Positions 23,935 to 35,682 of a DNA stretch of 64,000 nt are shown here, piece by piece. How positions within the stretch are numbered: the stretch's first letter is position 1; each line of letters opens with the position of its first letter. The stretch is from assembly GCA_037355855.1 (NCBI GenBank), contig CM074761.1, positions 2,747,346 to 2,811,345 of the forward strand. Direction: 5' to 3'. Source of the stretch: Pseudo-nitzschia pungens (taxonomy: Eukaryota > Bacillariophyta > Bacillariophyceae > Bacillariales > Bacillariaceae). The notes below the pieces were generated by a model. The model saw nothing but the letters and a program-made list of their open reading frames with translations. It was not told the origin of the DNA and ran no database searches. A program made the position numbers and the translations under genes.

Positions 23935-26900
23935 ATGAACGACTCCCCAATGGACTCTTCCTCCGGCGGTGTCCCGCAACAACTCCGGCAGCTCCAGCAA
24001 GCCTCGAATCAAAATCAACCCGTCCAGCCGCAAAAACTCGAATTGATCCTGAATCCCGAGGATGGATCCCTCCAGACCGCTCCACTACTGTCCGTCGTCG
24101 CGGCCTGTACCGACAGCCTCTACCGCGACATTTACGACATGGCCCACGGGGACGTCCAGATCGTTGCGGGAGGAGGCGGAGGAGAGGACGCTTCGGCCAG
24201 CGTCCGCCGCAAGGACAAAATGTCCAATCTCTCCTTTGCGGCCCGCCGGCACGAGCTCTCGTATCGATTGGCGAGCCACTCCAAGGCCCTGACCCACGTC
24301 GCGGCGCTGACGGCCTCGAACCACAGCGATTCCAAGGGGGCCAACCTGGCCCGGTTCGTCGACGTTTCCACCAGGGCCCTGACCCACGCGAGGACGGCCT
24401 GGATTCAGAACGACGAGTGCCAGGACGCGCTCTACTTTTTTCACGGGGGATTGTTCTCGCTGCGGGCCGGTCCGCACGACGTGTACGGGGCACTGGACGT
24501 TATGGTGGCCAAGAGTGGCAAGACGGGCAGCAGCAATAGCAACAGCAATAGCAATAGCAATAGCAACAACGAAACAACTAACAGCACAACTAACAACACA
24601 ACTAACAGCAACAACGACGAGACAACTAACAGCAACAACGACAACGGCAACGACACAACGAGCAACTTGCCGCCGCGATCCTCCTTTTGGTACGATCTCC
24701 CGTCCGACCTGAAACTGGAAACGGACCGCTACGACACGAGCGTCGAAAAACAATGGTCCAAGCAGGAGGTCTCGGATCGCTGGCAAATGGCGGTCCGAAG
24801 AAAGCTCCTGCTGGGGGAGGTGGGCTGGATGGCGGCCCAGCAGCAGCAACAACAGCAGCAGCAACATCAGCAACAACAGCAATCGTCGAGCTTCGGCGCC
24901 AATGCCATACGAAGGGTTCCCTGGAAGATTTCCCTCAAGGGCGGCATCGTGCGGTTGATGCACGGAACACCCAAAACCACCCTGGACAGCACCACGGGAA
25001 AACACAAAACCCTGTATCCATTGGAGGCCGTTCTGACGGTACTAACGACGGACGAAGATGCCAACAGCCCGAACAATGCAGGCAACGACAACAGCAATGG
25101 CAATGACAACGTCAATGTCAATGGCGATAGCAACGGCAATGATGCGGTCACCGAGCCCGAGGCCGAGTGGACCCTCATCAGCGTCGACGTTTGCGCGCAG
25201 GCGAAAACCGGACAGTCCAACCACCAGCTGGACACGACGAACAAACAGCGATACAACCTCCACCGACTGTGCGCCCTGGCCATGACCAAGGAAGAAAAGC
25301 AAACCCGACTTCATCAGCAACAGCAGCAGCAACAACAGCAACAACAGCAATCGAAGGAGCACGGTTCCCCAACCATTGTTTCCCGACCCCTCAACGCGCT
25401 ATTTCGCGTCGCCCAGTATTTTTCCCTCTCGTGGCAGCTCGAGATACTCTCGGAACAGGCCAAGGCCCTCTCCAAGGGCAACTGGGGGAGCGGGGAGGGA
25501 GGAAGGATCGCGACTCCCGGGGTCGGGGGACTTTCGCAGAACTCGGCGGGGACCTCCATCGTCGTCACACCCGTCAAATTCTTCGAGAACCGAACCAGCC
25601 GCATACTGGGGGTCCTCTCGATCAGTTTCTGGGCCATTGACGATCGGTACGGTCCGCCCTCGATGGGGGACCGTCGTGCGACTGGAAGACGACGACGACG
25701 ACGATGATGATGACAACGAAGAGGATAACGACAAGGAAGTCGTCGGCCGCAGCTGCCTTGGGAAGCTCCAACTGCCAACAACAACAACCATTCAACCGAG
25801 AACGACTCCGTCTCGACCGTGTCCCGGTACGTCCACAGCCCCGCCGTCACGAACCGACTCACGCTCTCGGTCCGGGCCGAAGCCGACGTTGGCATCAAGG
25901 TTTCGCTCAGCGGGGCCGACTCCATCATGGACTTTGCCACGCACCACGGACACGTACGGTCCACCATCTCGGACCTGATGGAGGCCACCTCGAATCCGTT
26001 TGCCCTCTCGGCCAGCGAGGCACTCCTGGCCGCCACCATTCTCTGCGCCGAGCGCAAGTGCTACGCCATGGTGGAGGCACTGCCGAGCGTTCTGCCCTCG
26101 TGGATCACGCTCAAGGTGGAAAAGGGCAGCATCGTGGTGGCAGCGAGGATCCAATACCACATCGGGCCGGCATTGGATTCCAATACCGCTCCCGTGAACC
26201 CTTTGGGGTTGCCACAACACCCGGCCGCGCCCTCGTCGTCGTCGTCGTCGCTGTCGTTCACCTCTTCCGACAAGCCCGTGGTGCTCTTTCGACTGACCTG
26301 CGACTCCCGCACCGGATCGTTCGTCCCCACCTTTTCAAGGAGCACGCCCCTCCTGCAATACATGGCCTGCAACGATGTCCGGGCCGCGAGCGACACGACC
26401 CTGCTGCGGATCGCCAACCTCGCCAAGCATCGGAGGCGGTCGTCGTCGAACTCGGCCGGAGCAATCTTTGGGAGCGGAAGGGTGGTCCGGGACGCCTTTG
26501 ACTCGTTGAGCCGGTCGATGAACGTGCTGGGACAGCGCACGGGGGTCGGCGGGGCCTGGAAGGACCACGACGATCGAAGCGCGCTCCTCCGACAGCGCGC
26601 CATCGGGCTCGCCTCCCAAGACGTCAAGGTTTCTCTCATGTCCTGCTGCGGAATGTCGGTTCTCTACGGGCTGTCGCCGGTGGCGATCGGGGTGGCCACG
26701 GGAATCGAGGCCTCCCCCGAAATGGCAGGGGGTAAACTGGAGCTGCCGGTGATCCAAAAAGCCGCTGCCGAGCTCTCCATCGTGGATCGGAAACAGGTCT
26801 CGTCGTTCTTGCTGGCATCTCCGCCGAGCCTCCTGGTGGACCAGAAAGTCGTGGAACATGTCCTCGTGGACGGCCGATGGGGAGCGCCTGAAGCGGTCCC

Positions 26901-27418
26901 TCGCGGAGCAAGAACGGTTCGGAATCTGCTGCAGCGTCGACGAGGAATTGGGACTGACGTTGTACGGAGCCGAGATCAAGGTCGAGCTCGAGTCGCCCAG
27001 CTCAATCCCCACGCGAAAAGCCTTTGCGCTGGTCCCCTTTGCGGAGGCGGGCGACGTCGATCTTTCTCCGGATTGGAACGGCGCGAACGCCGGGGACGGC
27101 GGCGTGGACAATCCTCCCGCGAAGCGCGCAAAAATCGATCCGGGAAACAACGGCACGAGCAGAACGATGGAAACGAAAGATCTCATTAGACGAAGTGGAG
27201 CATTTTTCCGCGATTCTCGTGAAAACGATAGACATATGACGCGGATCCACAAAGCTGATCTCGATCCCGAAAGTCGATCACCCGTTGCGACCAATAAGAA
27301 GTCGCTTGGTGTTTCTTCGCAGGACATCGTTCTCCGGACCGCGCGGGCAATGAAATCAACGCCGTGTCTCGCCGTACTTTACGAAACACACGCACAAAGC
27401 GAAACTATTATTATTTGA
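23935..27418 (+). CDS. Mediator subunit 14-like protein, frame broken in places
   Basis: This resembles MED14, the backbone subunit of the RNA polymerase II Mediator complex. The N-terminal part has a helical region ending in DVYGALDVM. Next come VPWKISLKGGIVRL, EWTLISVDV and PLNALFRVAQYFSLSWQLE, matching the order and character of the MED14 core. Poly-Gln and Asn/Ser runs interrupt it. The frame from 23935 stops at 25707, and the same frame reopens before 25819. The region between is open in another frame with an Asp9 run. Near 26880 the frame moves on again, into ERLKRSLAEQERFG and LTLYGAEIKVELE, and ends at 27418. Removing one G from the runs at 25665-25669 and 26879-26882 explains two breaks; one missing base near 25785 would explain the return. 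A GT-AG intron around 25647-25765 is an alternative. Family assignment is by pattern only. Confidence 0.5.
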
Positions 27419-28931
27419 TGAATGGATCGAACAAACGTCGTCGCGACGCCGTGACTATGAAAGAAGATAAATGTATCAAAATCTTGCTATTCCTACTTTT
27501 CTACCGCAACGATGCCGACACCTTTGGTGGAACACGGCTGTGTTCGCTGAATTGATAATTGAGTAATACGAAACGAGATTTGGTTGAGAGAAGAAACGAT
27601 GATGCATTCGAAAAACGTTGTTGTCGACGGTATTACCGGAATGCCTTTTCTTCTCTTGGTCCAAATCTCTGCTTTTTAAAAATCGATTTTCACCGTTGTT
27701 CGTTTGAACGGGTGATAAAGAGTCCCCGTGTCATTCCATCGATCAAACACGTCGTTCCAATCCTTTTGTTGATACAGTTTTGTGTAGATAGGTCGCAACA
27801 CTACAAATAAGTTTTGCGTCATCCTCCTGCAATTGAAGTCATGACTGAACTGGGGGTTCTAGCAAATTTTGTTCGAATTTCTTAGAACCGATGACGAAAT
27901 ATCCTTTTTGATTCAGTGCAATATTTGATTTGGCGTGGATGCTTGGCATGGAAACTTGTCCTGTGGTGGAAGTTTCAAAAGAAACCTGGACACGGAAAAG
28001 ATTTCAAAAGTAAATCTGGACACGGAAAAGATTTTCATGCTCTGTCAAAATTCAGTGAGTGAACAATGTGTCTGTGAGCTTGGGGTAGTAGGCAAGCGGG
28101 AAGGCGATGTTCCGTACCATTGGTGCCCCTCCAGCCCATCGCAGCTCCTTATCTGTACTACTATTGAGGACAGTGATTCCTGAACTGGGAGAAGCTTGCA
28201 ATAAGTACGAAGAGTATTTCGTAGGACCACCAAGCGCCTGAGTGTGCATAGCAGGGTCAATGATACAGGATGTCTTCAAGCTCCCTCAATTGGCAGTCAC
28301 GAAATGTGAGACTTCTTGCAAGAATGCTTCTTCTGGATTCTGATCAGAAAGGAACGAGAAGGTTGTTCCAACCTTATCACCAGCCAGCATCATTGTGATG
28401 CATCTCCTCCTTTAGCAATCTGATGCCATTTTGACACCCTACCGCTACACGAATCCCCGAACTGCTAGAAATTGGACAAACGAGCATGACACCTTTTCTC
28501 TCTAGCAGCTTTCTTGTCAACATAATGTTCCTATTCCCTATCGATGATCGAGTTTGCATTTCAGGGGGGGGATTTGTTCACTACTTCGTAGTTCACTAGC
28601 TATTCGGGATTCATCCTCGTAGTACCGTACCATTGGAGAGGACAGCTGATCGGAATTCTGTACCGGTATTTCCATCTGACATCACAAAGAAAATCAATGT
28701 TCCGCAGATTTTAACATCATCATACGGTAAGGTTTACTCGTAACAATAGCATAGCGAAGTCGCCAAGTGTCTTGACAAGTGGAGTCGCAAATTAGCAAGA
28801 GGCAGGGTTATCACCCCAGGCAACATGAGTATTGGGATAAGTTAGTCTTTGGTGCCCACAACTTTCAAACAATCTTTGAGGAAGACGCAATCTAACTGTG
28901 CGACTCAACGAACCAAATTCGAAGGGCTTTC
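27419..28931. other. Intergenic region
   Basis: I see no supported gene here. A short direct repeat (GAAACCTGGACACGGAAAAGATT and a near copy) lies at about 27978-28032. Small frames near 27.9-28.6 kb lack domain content. Confidence 0.55.
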
Positions 28932-30269
28932 ATGAACCCATCATCACTGGTGGGATTCGGTCTCTCACTAACATTGTTCTCTACTCCACACCATGCAATG
29001 ACCATAGCCATGAATCCAACAAGCAAGGCATCGGTGTTTCCCGAAGCGCAACATTTTGTGTCGAGAGAACACGCGCAACACGAGTTCTCGTCCTCCATCC
29101 CGCCCGTTGTTCGAGTGGATCCCGGAGATTTGGTGCACGTTGAAACAAATGATTGCTATCACGGCAGGGTTCGACCGAACACCTTATCGCAGTGGGCAAA
29201 AGAAAGGGCGAACCGATTGCACGAGAGCTCGGAGCAGGCACGAAGAAAACCAGCAGCGGAGCAGCGACAGCGACAGCGGCAGCGGCGGAGGAAGCTTCCT
29301 GAACGGCAGCATCTTTCACGATATTCCGCGAAGTGCGTTCAATCCAATCACCGGACCCATCTACGTGAACGGTGCGAGACCGGGCGACGTGCTCGCAGTG
29401 ACGCTGCTGGACATTCGTCCGCGGGGCATCGGCATTGCCTGCTGTGGGTCCCACTCCGGACAACTCAGCTGGGTGGATGAAGGCCCACTCCACGACCATT
29501 CAGGTTTTTCGACAGTGTCGCAGTGCGGCACGATCCTCACGATGCGGGACTTTGGATCGGAGGACACCACAGAGGGTGCCACCCCGTCTCCCCCCAGGGT
29601 TCCGCATCACCACCGGGAGACTGGGTCCGATATCCTTTCCGGCATCGCCCTCGCTGGGCATCATCGGGGTCGCTCCCGCACTCGGAGAACGATCCCATCG
29701 GGACGATGCCCGCCGGAAAACACGGCGGCAACCTGGACAACCGCTCCAACCGCGTCGGATCCACCGTCTATCTGCCCGTGAACCATCCCGGGGCACTGCT
29801 GTCCATCGGCGACATGCACGCCTCGCAGGGTGACGGGGAGATCGCCGGAACCGGTGTCGAGATTGCGGGCGACGTGTTGCTTCGGTGCCGGGTCCTCAAG
29901 CAGGAGGACCTGTACGGGGACGACTCGAGCGAAAGGCGACAGGCGAAAGCGACGGCGACAGAGACTGGAAACTGGAATACCCCGTGACGGAAACCGAGAC
30001 GCACTGGATCACGCACGGTAGTCGCGGTCTGCGACATTCCCGAAACGACTTCGATCGCGTGCAAGGAGGCCGCAAAAATCCTGGTGGGACAGTGGGGGTT
30101 TACGCTCGAGGAGAGCTTTATTTTCCTGAGCGTCAACGGAGACCTCGGAACCTGCCAGGCAATTCATCCCGATGTTGGCACCCAGATCACAAAAATGTCC
30201 GTCCCCAAGTTGGAGAATGTTTGCCCGAGGGCTTTTCGGGTGTTGTCGTCTCCTTCGCAATCGCCGTAG
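28932..30269 (+). CDS. Formamidase/acetamidase (FmdA/AmdA family), several frame breaks
   Basis: The family hydrolyses formamide or short amides to ammonia and acid. Conserved blocks appear in correct order but in different frames: PPVVRVDPGDLVHVETNDC, then NPITGPIYVNGARPGDVLAV, GFRITTG with GIIGVAPA, GKHGGNLDNRSN with STVYLPVNHPGALLSIGD and MHASQGDGEIAGTG, DWKLEYPVTETETHWITHG, and CKEAAKILVGQWGFTLEES. Inferred one-base excesses lie near 29246 (A4), 29590-29595 (C6), 29675-29677 (CCC) and 30017 (GG); one base seems missing near 29940. If the breaks are real the gene is dead. If they are errors it is a full-length enzyme of about 440 residues. The start at 28932 is tentative because ATGs near 28998 and 29010 are also in frame. 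Confidence 0.75.
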
Positions 30270-30718
30270 TCAAATACCATCTATACGAGAGAAACAGTGG
30301 ACGCTGGAAGAACGTAAGGACGCTCACTTTCAAGTAACAATTATAATACAACTCATTATTATTTATCAGAAGAATGTTATTCAGAAAACGACAGGAAGTA
30401 ACTGAACAAGTCGTCACTCCCTAATTCCGAAACGACTATATAGAGGACAGCAAAAGAACCGCGTTCCGTTTCCTCCCAACAGAACGCATTTTTTATTTTT
30501 TTCTCCACCTCGCACGCAAGTTTTGCGAAACGAATTGCAAAACATACCCGCAAAAACATGAAGCATTAGTTAGTTACCAGTCCGTGTCTTCACCAATTGC
30601 GTTTTTCCTCGAATAGGCCACGACCAGAGTTGGCAGATCAAGCCGCAGCGCATAGTCCAGAGTGTCGTGTTTTTCTCCTTTCTTGTTCGAAACGATCGAT
30701 ATCCAGCTACTCGAGGGA
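30270..30718. other. Convergent intergenic region
   Basis: The formamidase and fibrillin genes end toward each other across about 450 bp of AT-rich sequence, where both 3' ends are expected. I see no gene. Confidence 0.6.
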
Positions 30719-31522
30719 TTAGGCTCGCTGCTGCACAAATACTTTGCCCTCTCCGGTGCGATGGACGCGGAGCGTTTCATCGATGTACAACACGTCGAAA
30801 TACGCCTGGGGCTCGACACCGGGATCCTTTCCCCGTATCCGTGCCAGGAATGTCACCGACGACCGCGGGGGGAAAGGAAAACCGAAACTCCTTCAGAAAG
30901 GGCAGCGGTGCCTTTTCGTTGAGGGCCAGCCCCCGCAAAAAGTCCAGGCGGACCCGCCGGTCGCTCAGCGGAGTCATTTTGATGGTGATCTCCAGCCGAT
31001 CGAAGGGGCGGGACTCTCCGGTCAGCGCAATAAAGTTGAGGCACTCTCCCTTTGCCGCGTCGATGCTCTGGCCGGTGGTGATCTCGACGCCGGTCCTGGC
31101 GGATTTTCCAAACTGGCCGCCGGGATCCGATTCGGTCCTCGCGGGTTCCTCGGCGTCCCTGGCGTTGGTGAACAGGAGGCGCCAGGCGCCGCCGAGGGGA
31201 GCGGAATCCGGACTGCCGCCAGTCGTAGCCCGCCAATCCCAGGGTTGGACACCCGGTGGGGATTGAATTGCGCCAGGTCGTCGATGAGGGACAGGACCAG
31301 CGTTTCGTCCTTTGCGGTTGCGGCCGCGACGAGTCGTTTCTTCAGGTCGTTTCGCTGGAACTGCGAACGGAGGGACGCCACGAAATTGAGATCGTTGGCG
31401 ACCGGCGCAGCTGGAAGAGTGGAAGAAAATGTGGGCAACGAAAAGCCCGAGGCCAGCGGAAGTCCGAAGACTGCGGCGATGGCAACCGCAACGGCCGACG
31501 ATAGTAAATTGGTCCGATACAT
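30719..31522 (-). CDS. Plastid fibrillin (PAP/plastoglobulin family), two frame breaks
   Basis: Fibrillins are lipid-associated proteins of plastoglobules and thylakoids. The N-terminus from the ATG at 31522 is a signal-like segment (SSAVAVAIAAVFGLPLASGF) with an Ala-Ser-Gly-Phe cleavage-type motif. Family blocks follow: LVLSLIDDLAQFNP, GGAWRLLFTNARD, ITIKMTPLSDRRVRLDF and the C-terminal YFDVLYIDETLRVHRTGEG, then KVFVQQRA and stop. The blocks lie in two frames. Removing one base from the G6 run at 30867-30872 joins the last two, and about one base is missing near 31225. The family call is firm from the C-terminal motif. Whether the gene is functional depends on whether the breaks are real. 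Confidence 0.7.
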
Positions 31523-32233
31523 GTTTGTCTTTGTGCCTCGAATCGATCGCAATGTGCGTGGGCCTTGTCCTTCCCTGATCAATTGGTTTGAGAGAGCGCT
31601 CCGAATCTCTGTGGGTAACTTCTGTCAATCGAGTCGTCGTTTCGAATTACTTCTACTTCACATAGACTTACAGAGTTGTCCACGTCCATGTTTTTGCTGA
31701 GACTGACGCGCCTCCATTGCCGTGTTGGCACGAAGTTTTACAGGTAAGAGTTCAGGTAAGATCTTACCGTAGAGTGAGTACCTGTACTGGTGCCTGTACA
31801 GAACGAGGGGGAATCAATCATTTTTCGTGCTTTTGAGATAGAATAATTACTACATACCTTTTATATCTATGTAACCAATGTCCACGGTTGACAATTGAAT
31901 AAACACGTATTCCTACCTACTTACCATATAATCATATGGAGGGCATCACAAGTACATCTTCATATGATCATATGGAAAGTATGTATAAGTATTTCATACA
32001 AAACTGTCAGTAATTTTTGCCACAGACAATCATTTTTTTCGAGAGGCACATCATCTCGATCAACCTCGATCAACAACGTGCGACATGATCCATTTTTCTG
32101 CGTGACACGAATGAAAGAAGGGTTCCGCCAAACTTGTTCTTCTGCAAAGATCAACTAGGACCAAGGGTCGAACGACAGAAATCAATACCAAACCACCACA
32201 TTGTGGCTGCGAAAGACGGTCAGGCACAGAAGC
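31523..32233. other. Divergent intergenic region
   Basis: Fibrillin (minus) and the LigB-like gene (plus) start from its two ends, so two promoters are likely. It contains GGTAAGATCTTACC-like self-complementary sequence near 31755-31770 and a perfect palindrome CATATGATCATATG at 31961-31974. Confidence 0.55.
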
Positions 32234-33597
32234 ATGCTTCGCTTTAGACAAGACACAAATAATGCCCAAGGGTTTCGGTGGCTGTGGATTGCGGTGCTGC
32301 TATGGGATCCTTGGGGTTGCTCTTCTGCCCTGCCGGCCAACGGCCGTCACCGATGCCGTCCTGGTGGGAGGAATGATCCTCCCGCACGGAGATTTTGCTC
32401 TGGATCCGACCTTTTTCGAACCCGGGACCATCCGAACGCTCCACCGCGGACCTCGTCGCCCTTCGAATCTCGCCGAGCCGCTCGCTGGCTATCCGAGCAA
32501 CAACGGAAGCACCCGGACGAGCCCCTCGTCGTCTTACTGACAACCCCCCACGGCCTCAAGCTGGATTACGATTATGGGATTTACATCAGCTCGAGAGGGA
32601 GCGGCACCGCAACAATTGGTGGGGATTGTCGGCAAAGCCGCAAGAGAATAGTTTATTCGCAAGTCCCTGGACGCCACCGACAGCGACAGTGACACCTACA
32701 GCGACAGCGACACCTACAGCTACGGCGACAGCTACGGCTACGGCGACAGCGACAATGATTGCCAACGCCAATCGTACAATCTGACGCTTCGGGATGTTCC
32801 GCTGGCCCCGACGGCGCTGGCCGAAGATCTCCTGGAAACGTTGCACCGGGACAAAGGCCATCCGGTGTCCGGCATTTACAGCTACGATGCGGACGCGCCC
32901 ATTCCGTTGAACTGGGGAGAAATCGTGCCCCTTTCCATCGTCCGAAACGTTTCCGACACGCGCTCGGCGCCGTCCGCTGCTTCCCCTGATCTGGACCTTT
33001 CCCGAGCGCCGCTACGACCACGCGGTCGACATGGTGCCCGAGCTCCTGGATACCGGCGCCGACATTGCCGAGTGGATCCGCAACCGACCCGAGGCCGTCG
33101 CGGTGCTCGTTTCGGGAGATTTGTCGCACACCCACCGAGCGAGTGGACCCTACGGTTATTCCGACGCGAGCGCTCGGTACGACGGATCCGTCGGCCGATG
33201 GGCGAGACAACCCTGCCACCCGAAGGCAACCGCGGAACTCCTGGAACGAGCGAGGGCGCTGCAACCCGACGCCAAGTCGTGCGGTTTCACCGGATTCGTG
33301 CTGTGGCACGGAATCATGTGCTCGTTGTCGAATGGCGCTTCGATGGGTGGAACAACAAGATCATCATCATCATCAACAACAACAACACCCCGATCGGTTT
33401 CATCGCAACCCAAGGCCCACGCGGAAAACTCCACGGGCAGCAGCAGCAATGATCACGGGGGCAGCGGTGGATCCAACACCGACAGGGTCATGAAATTTAG
33501 CTCGACGGTCTTTGTAAACCGAAACGTTACTTATTATGGGATGATGGCGGCTACTTTTACACCGGAGGAAGAGTTGGTTTCGAAATCGGTGCAGTAG
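32234..33597 (+). CDS. LigB/MEMO-fold extradiol dioxygenase-like protein, five frame breaks
   Basis: This resembles class III extradiol ring-cleavage dioxygenases (LigB, MEMO fold), which bind Fe(II) through His residues. The frame from the ATG at 32234 begins with a signal peptide-like segment (FRWLWIAVLLWDPWGCSSAL). It then shifts to MILPHGDFALDPTFFEPG, to SERSTADLVALRIS, to ARWLSEQQRKHPDEP with VVLLTTPHGLKLDYDYGIYI, to YNLTLRDVPLAPTAL with PIPLNWGEIVPLSIV, and finally to LPLIWTFPERRYDHAVD, VAVLVSGDLSHTH and CGFTGFVLWHG. All five transitions need one base skipped (near 32342, 32420, 32474, 32653 and 32975). A DSDTYS-rich insert lies in the middle. The substrate is unknown. The signal peptide suggests secretion, ER or plastid. 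Confidence 0.6.
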
Positions 33598-34938
33598 TGC
33601 CGATGCGAGTCTTGCGAACCGTGGTGCGACAACAAGTTTGTGCGAAGATTCTACAGCAACGACACGTGCTGCACAGCAGATTAGTTCTCGATCCACAATA
33701 TGGTGCACCGGTGATGTGAACCCTGCAGCCGCAAACGCGTGAAGATGCTTGGTTCCGAACGATCTCTTCATTTCGATCAGCTCGCAAGGTTCATGCAATT
33801 GCTACCATTCCTCCGGGGACAGAGCATCCACAAAGGTTTCCTCATTGGGTCATTTTGTTGATCCCTGGCAATTTATGAATGTGGAAATGAGAAAGCAGGT
33901 CATACCGGAATCACTTTCGGTTTCGGATGAAAAAGCCCTGCCTTGGTGAGGAGAACCTTTTGGGTTTCAGTAATCTCATCATGGATTCGTGTCTAGTTTC
34001 GATTCAATCGTCTCGTATTCCAAGCCAATACTGGCTTTCATCTCTTTTCTGATGAAAGCTACCTTTATCTCCATCGAAGTCCATGGTCTGCCTATTTTAG
34101 GTGCATTGGATGATTTCACACCCACCACGCAGCATATCAGATAAATTGCTAGAACCCCTTTGCTCCTTTGTCCGCATGCCACAAACGGATGATACTACTA
34201 GTAGCATTGGCCCGTATCATAGTCAGGGAGTACTATATCTGTTGCAATGAGGTGCTTCATGTAAGGGATGATGGAAGACTACTAGTAGTACAAACCAATT
34301 TTATTATTACAACCAAGTATTCATTTATCTTGTTTGTTTTTTTGTGAAAGCCAACATTGTGTCGCAAAAATAATAGTGCGGTTCTCAAATCACCTTTCGG
34401 TACAAATTACATTCCGATACTGTACAACAAAAAGCACATGACATCAAAGATCAGAGCACGTGACTATTAAAATAGTAGTACGAAGTACTTCTAATTGTAT
34501 TAGTAACCGTTATTACTCCGTATTTTTTTACGAAATATTGTTGTGACTAATATCATCTACTTCTATTATCAACCTTTTGTTTGATTGATTTACTTTAAGT
34601 GCCAGTAGTTAAGAGCATGCACCATGACACGCTCGTTGGAAAGCCAATTCATCTCATCCGTTGAACTATTGATGAATTCTTTTAGCTTCTGATTCACGAA
34701 TCATATGGATCATAATATGGAAAAGGCCATATTTTATTGAAGAATGGAAAATTAGATTCGATCCACTATGACTCATCATGATCGTGCGCAATTGTGACAA
34801 CAGCTGTGCCTTCCGAATCCGTAATTCGAAGAGAAGAATAAGATCACAACAGACCTCCCTTCCGCTATCTCACAAGTACGATAGTAGATACCTCGACAAC
34901 GAAAGCAAGCAGAACAAAAGATTGAATAGACAAGAATC
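33598..34938. other. Intergenic region
   Basis: This is AT-rich sequence with ACTAGTAGTA-type self-complementary words near 34190-34295. I see no supported gene. Confidence 0.55.
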
Positions 34939-35682
34939 ATGGGAAACTGCCGCTGCAAAACTAGATGGGATTGAGTTGGGTAGCGGGAGTCTTCAAGACT
35001 GACAAATCGATTTGCAAGGCGTTCGTCTCCAGCAAGGAAGGAGTAACAAAGATTAAAAACAAGGGCAAGACATGGGTCTCTGCAGACGGTGACGATGGAA
35101 GCGCTGTTGTGGAAGACATCTAGTGCAGGGATGTTTAAGGTTAATTCTGTTGTTGAAGATTCGTCCGGAACCCAAGTCGCGACGATTATCACCCAGAAAA
35201 AGGGAATGACGTCGTCCACGATCCATATTGGCCGCTCCGTACCATCCTTTGCGGGTCAATCGCCAGTGACCGAAGAACAGCTGAAGGGCTCAGGGATAGC
35301 TGCAGGTACTGTGCTTGTATCCATTTGCTAAGATCGAAGCCAGCCGCAAGTTGACGACCGCCAAATGCACCTATGGCATCTACACAGGAGCCGATGACGT
35401 CCTAGACTTGTACGAGGGAGAAAAGCTTTCTTCCCTCGGCTTTCAAGGCCGTTTTCAAGGAAATCTCAAGCGCCAATGAAGGAGGAGTTGTTGTTGCGAA
35501 GGCCTGTATGCCAGAAATGTCGATGAGCCCACACCGTGGATGTGGCAATTGGCGTCGATATGTTGGCGATTGTCTCGATGGGTTATGCCCTCGCCGGTGA
35601 TGATAGCGCCGCCGGTGCCCTGGCTGGTGCTGGAGTTAGTATGAGTGGTGTACAGGTTTTGAGAATTTCGTTGAGATTTTGA
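34939..35682 (+). pseudogene. LURP-one/tubby-like protein remnant
   Basis: An ATG at 34939 gives MGNCRCK, a possible N-myristoylation start, but the frame stops at once. Coding-like segments then follow in changing frames: VFKTDKSICKAFVSSKEG, FKVNSVVEDSSGTQVATII, AKIEASRKLTTAKCTYGIYT, VFKEISSANEGGVVVAKAC and VAIGVDMLAIVSMGYALAG. The repeated beta-strand pattern and the final 'gvDmLaivsm' helix recall the LURP-one-related (DUF567) fold. At least four breaks are needed to join them, so I call it a pseudogene. Indel errors like those inferred elsewhere could give the same picture. The family call is tentative. Confidence 0.4.
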
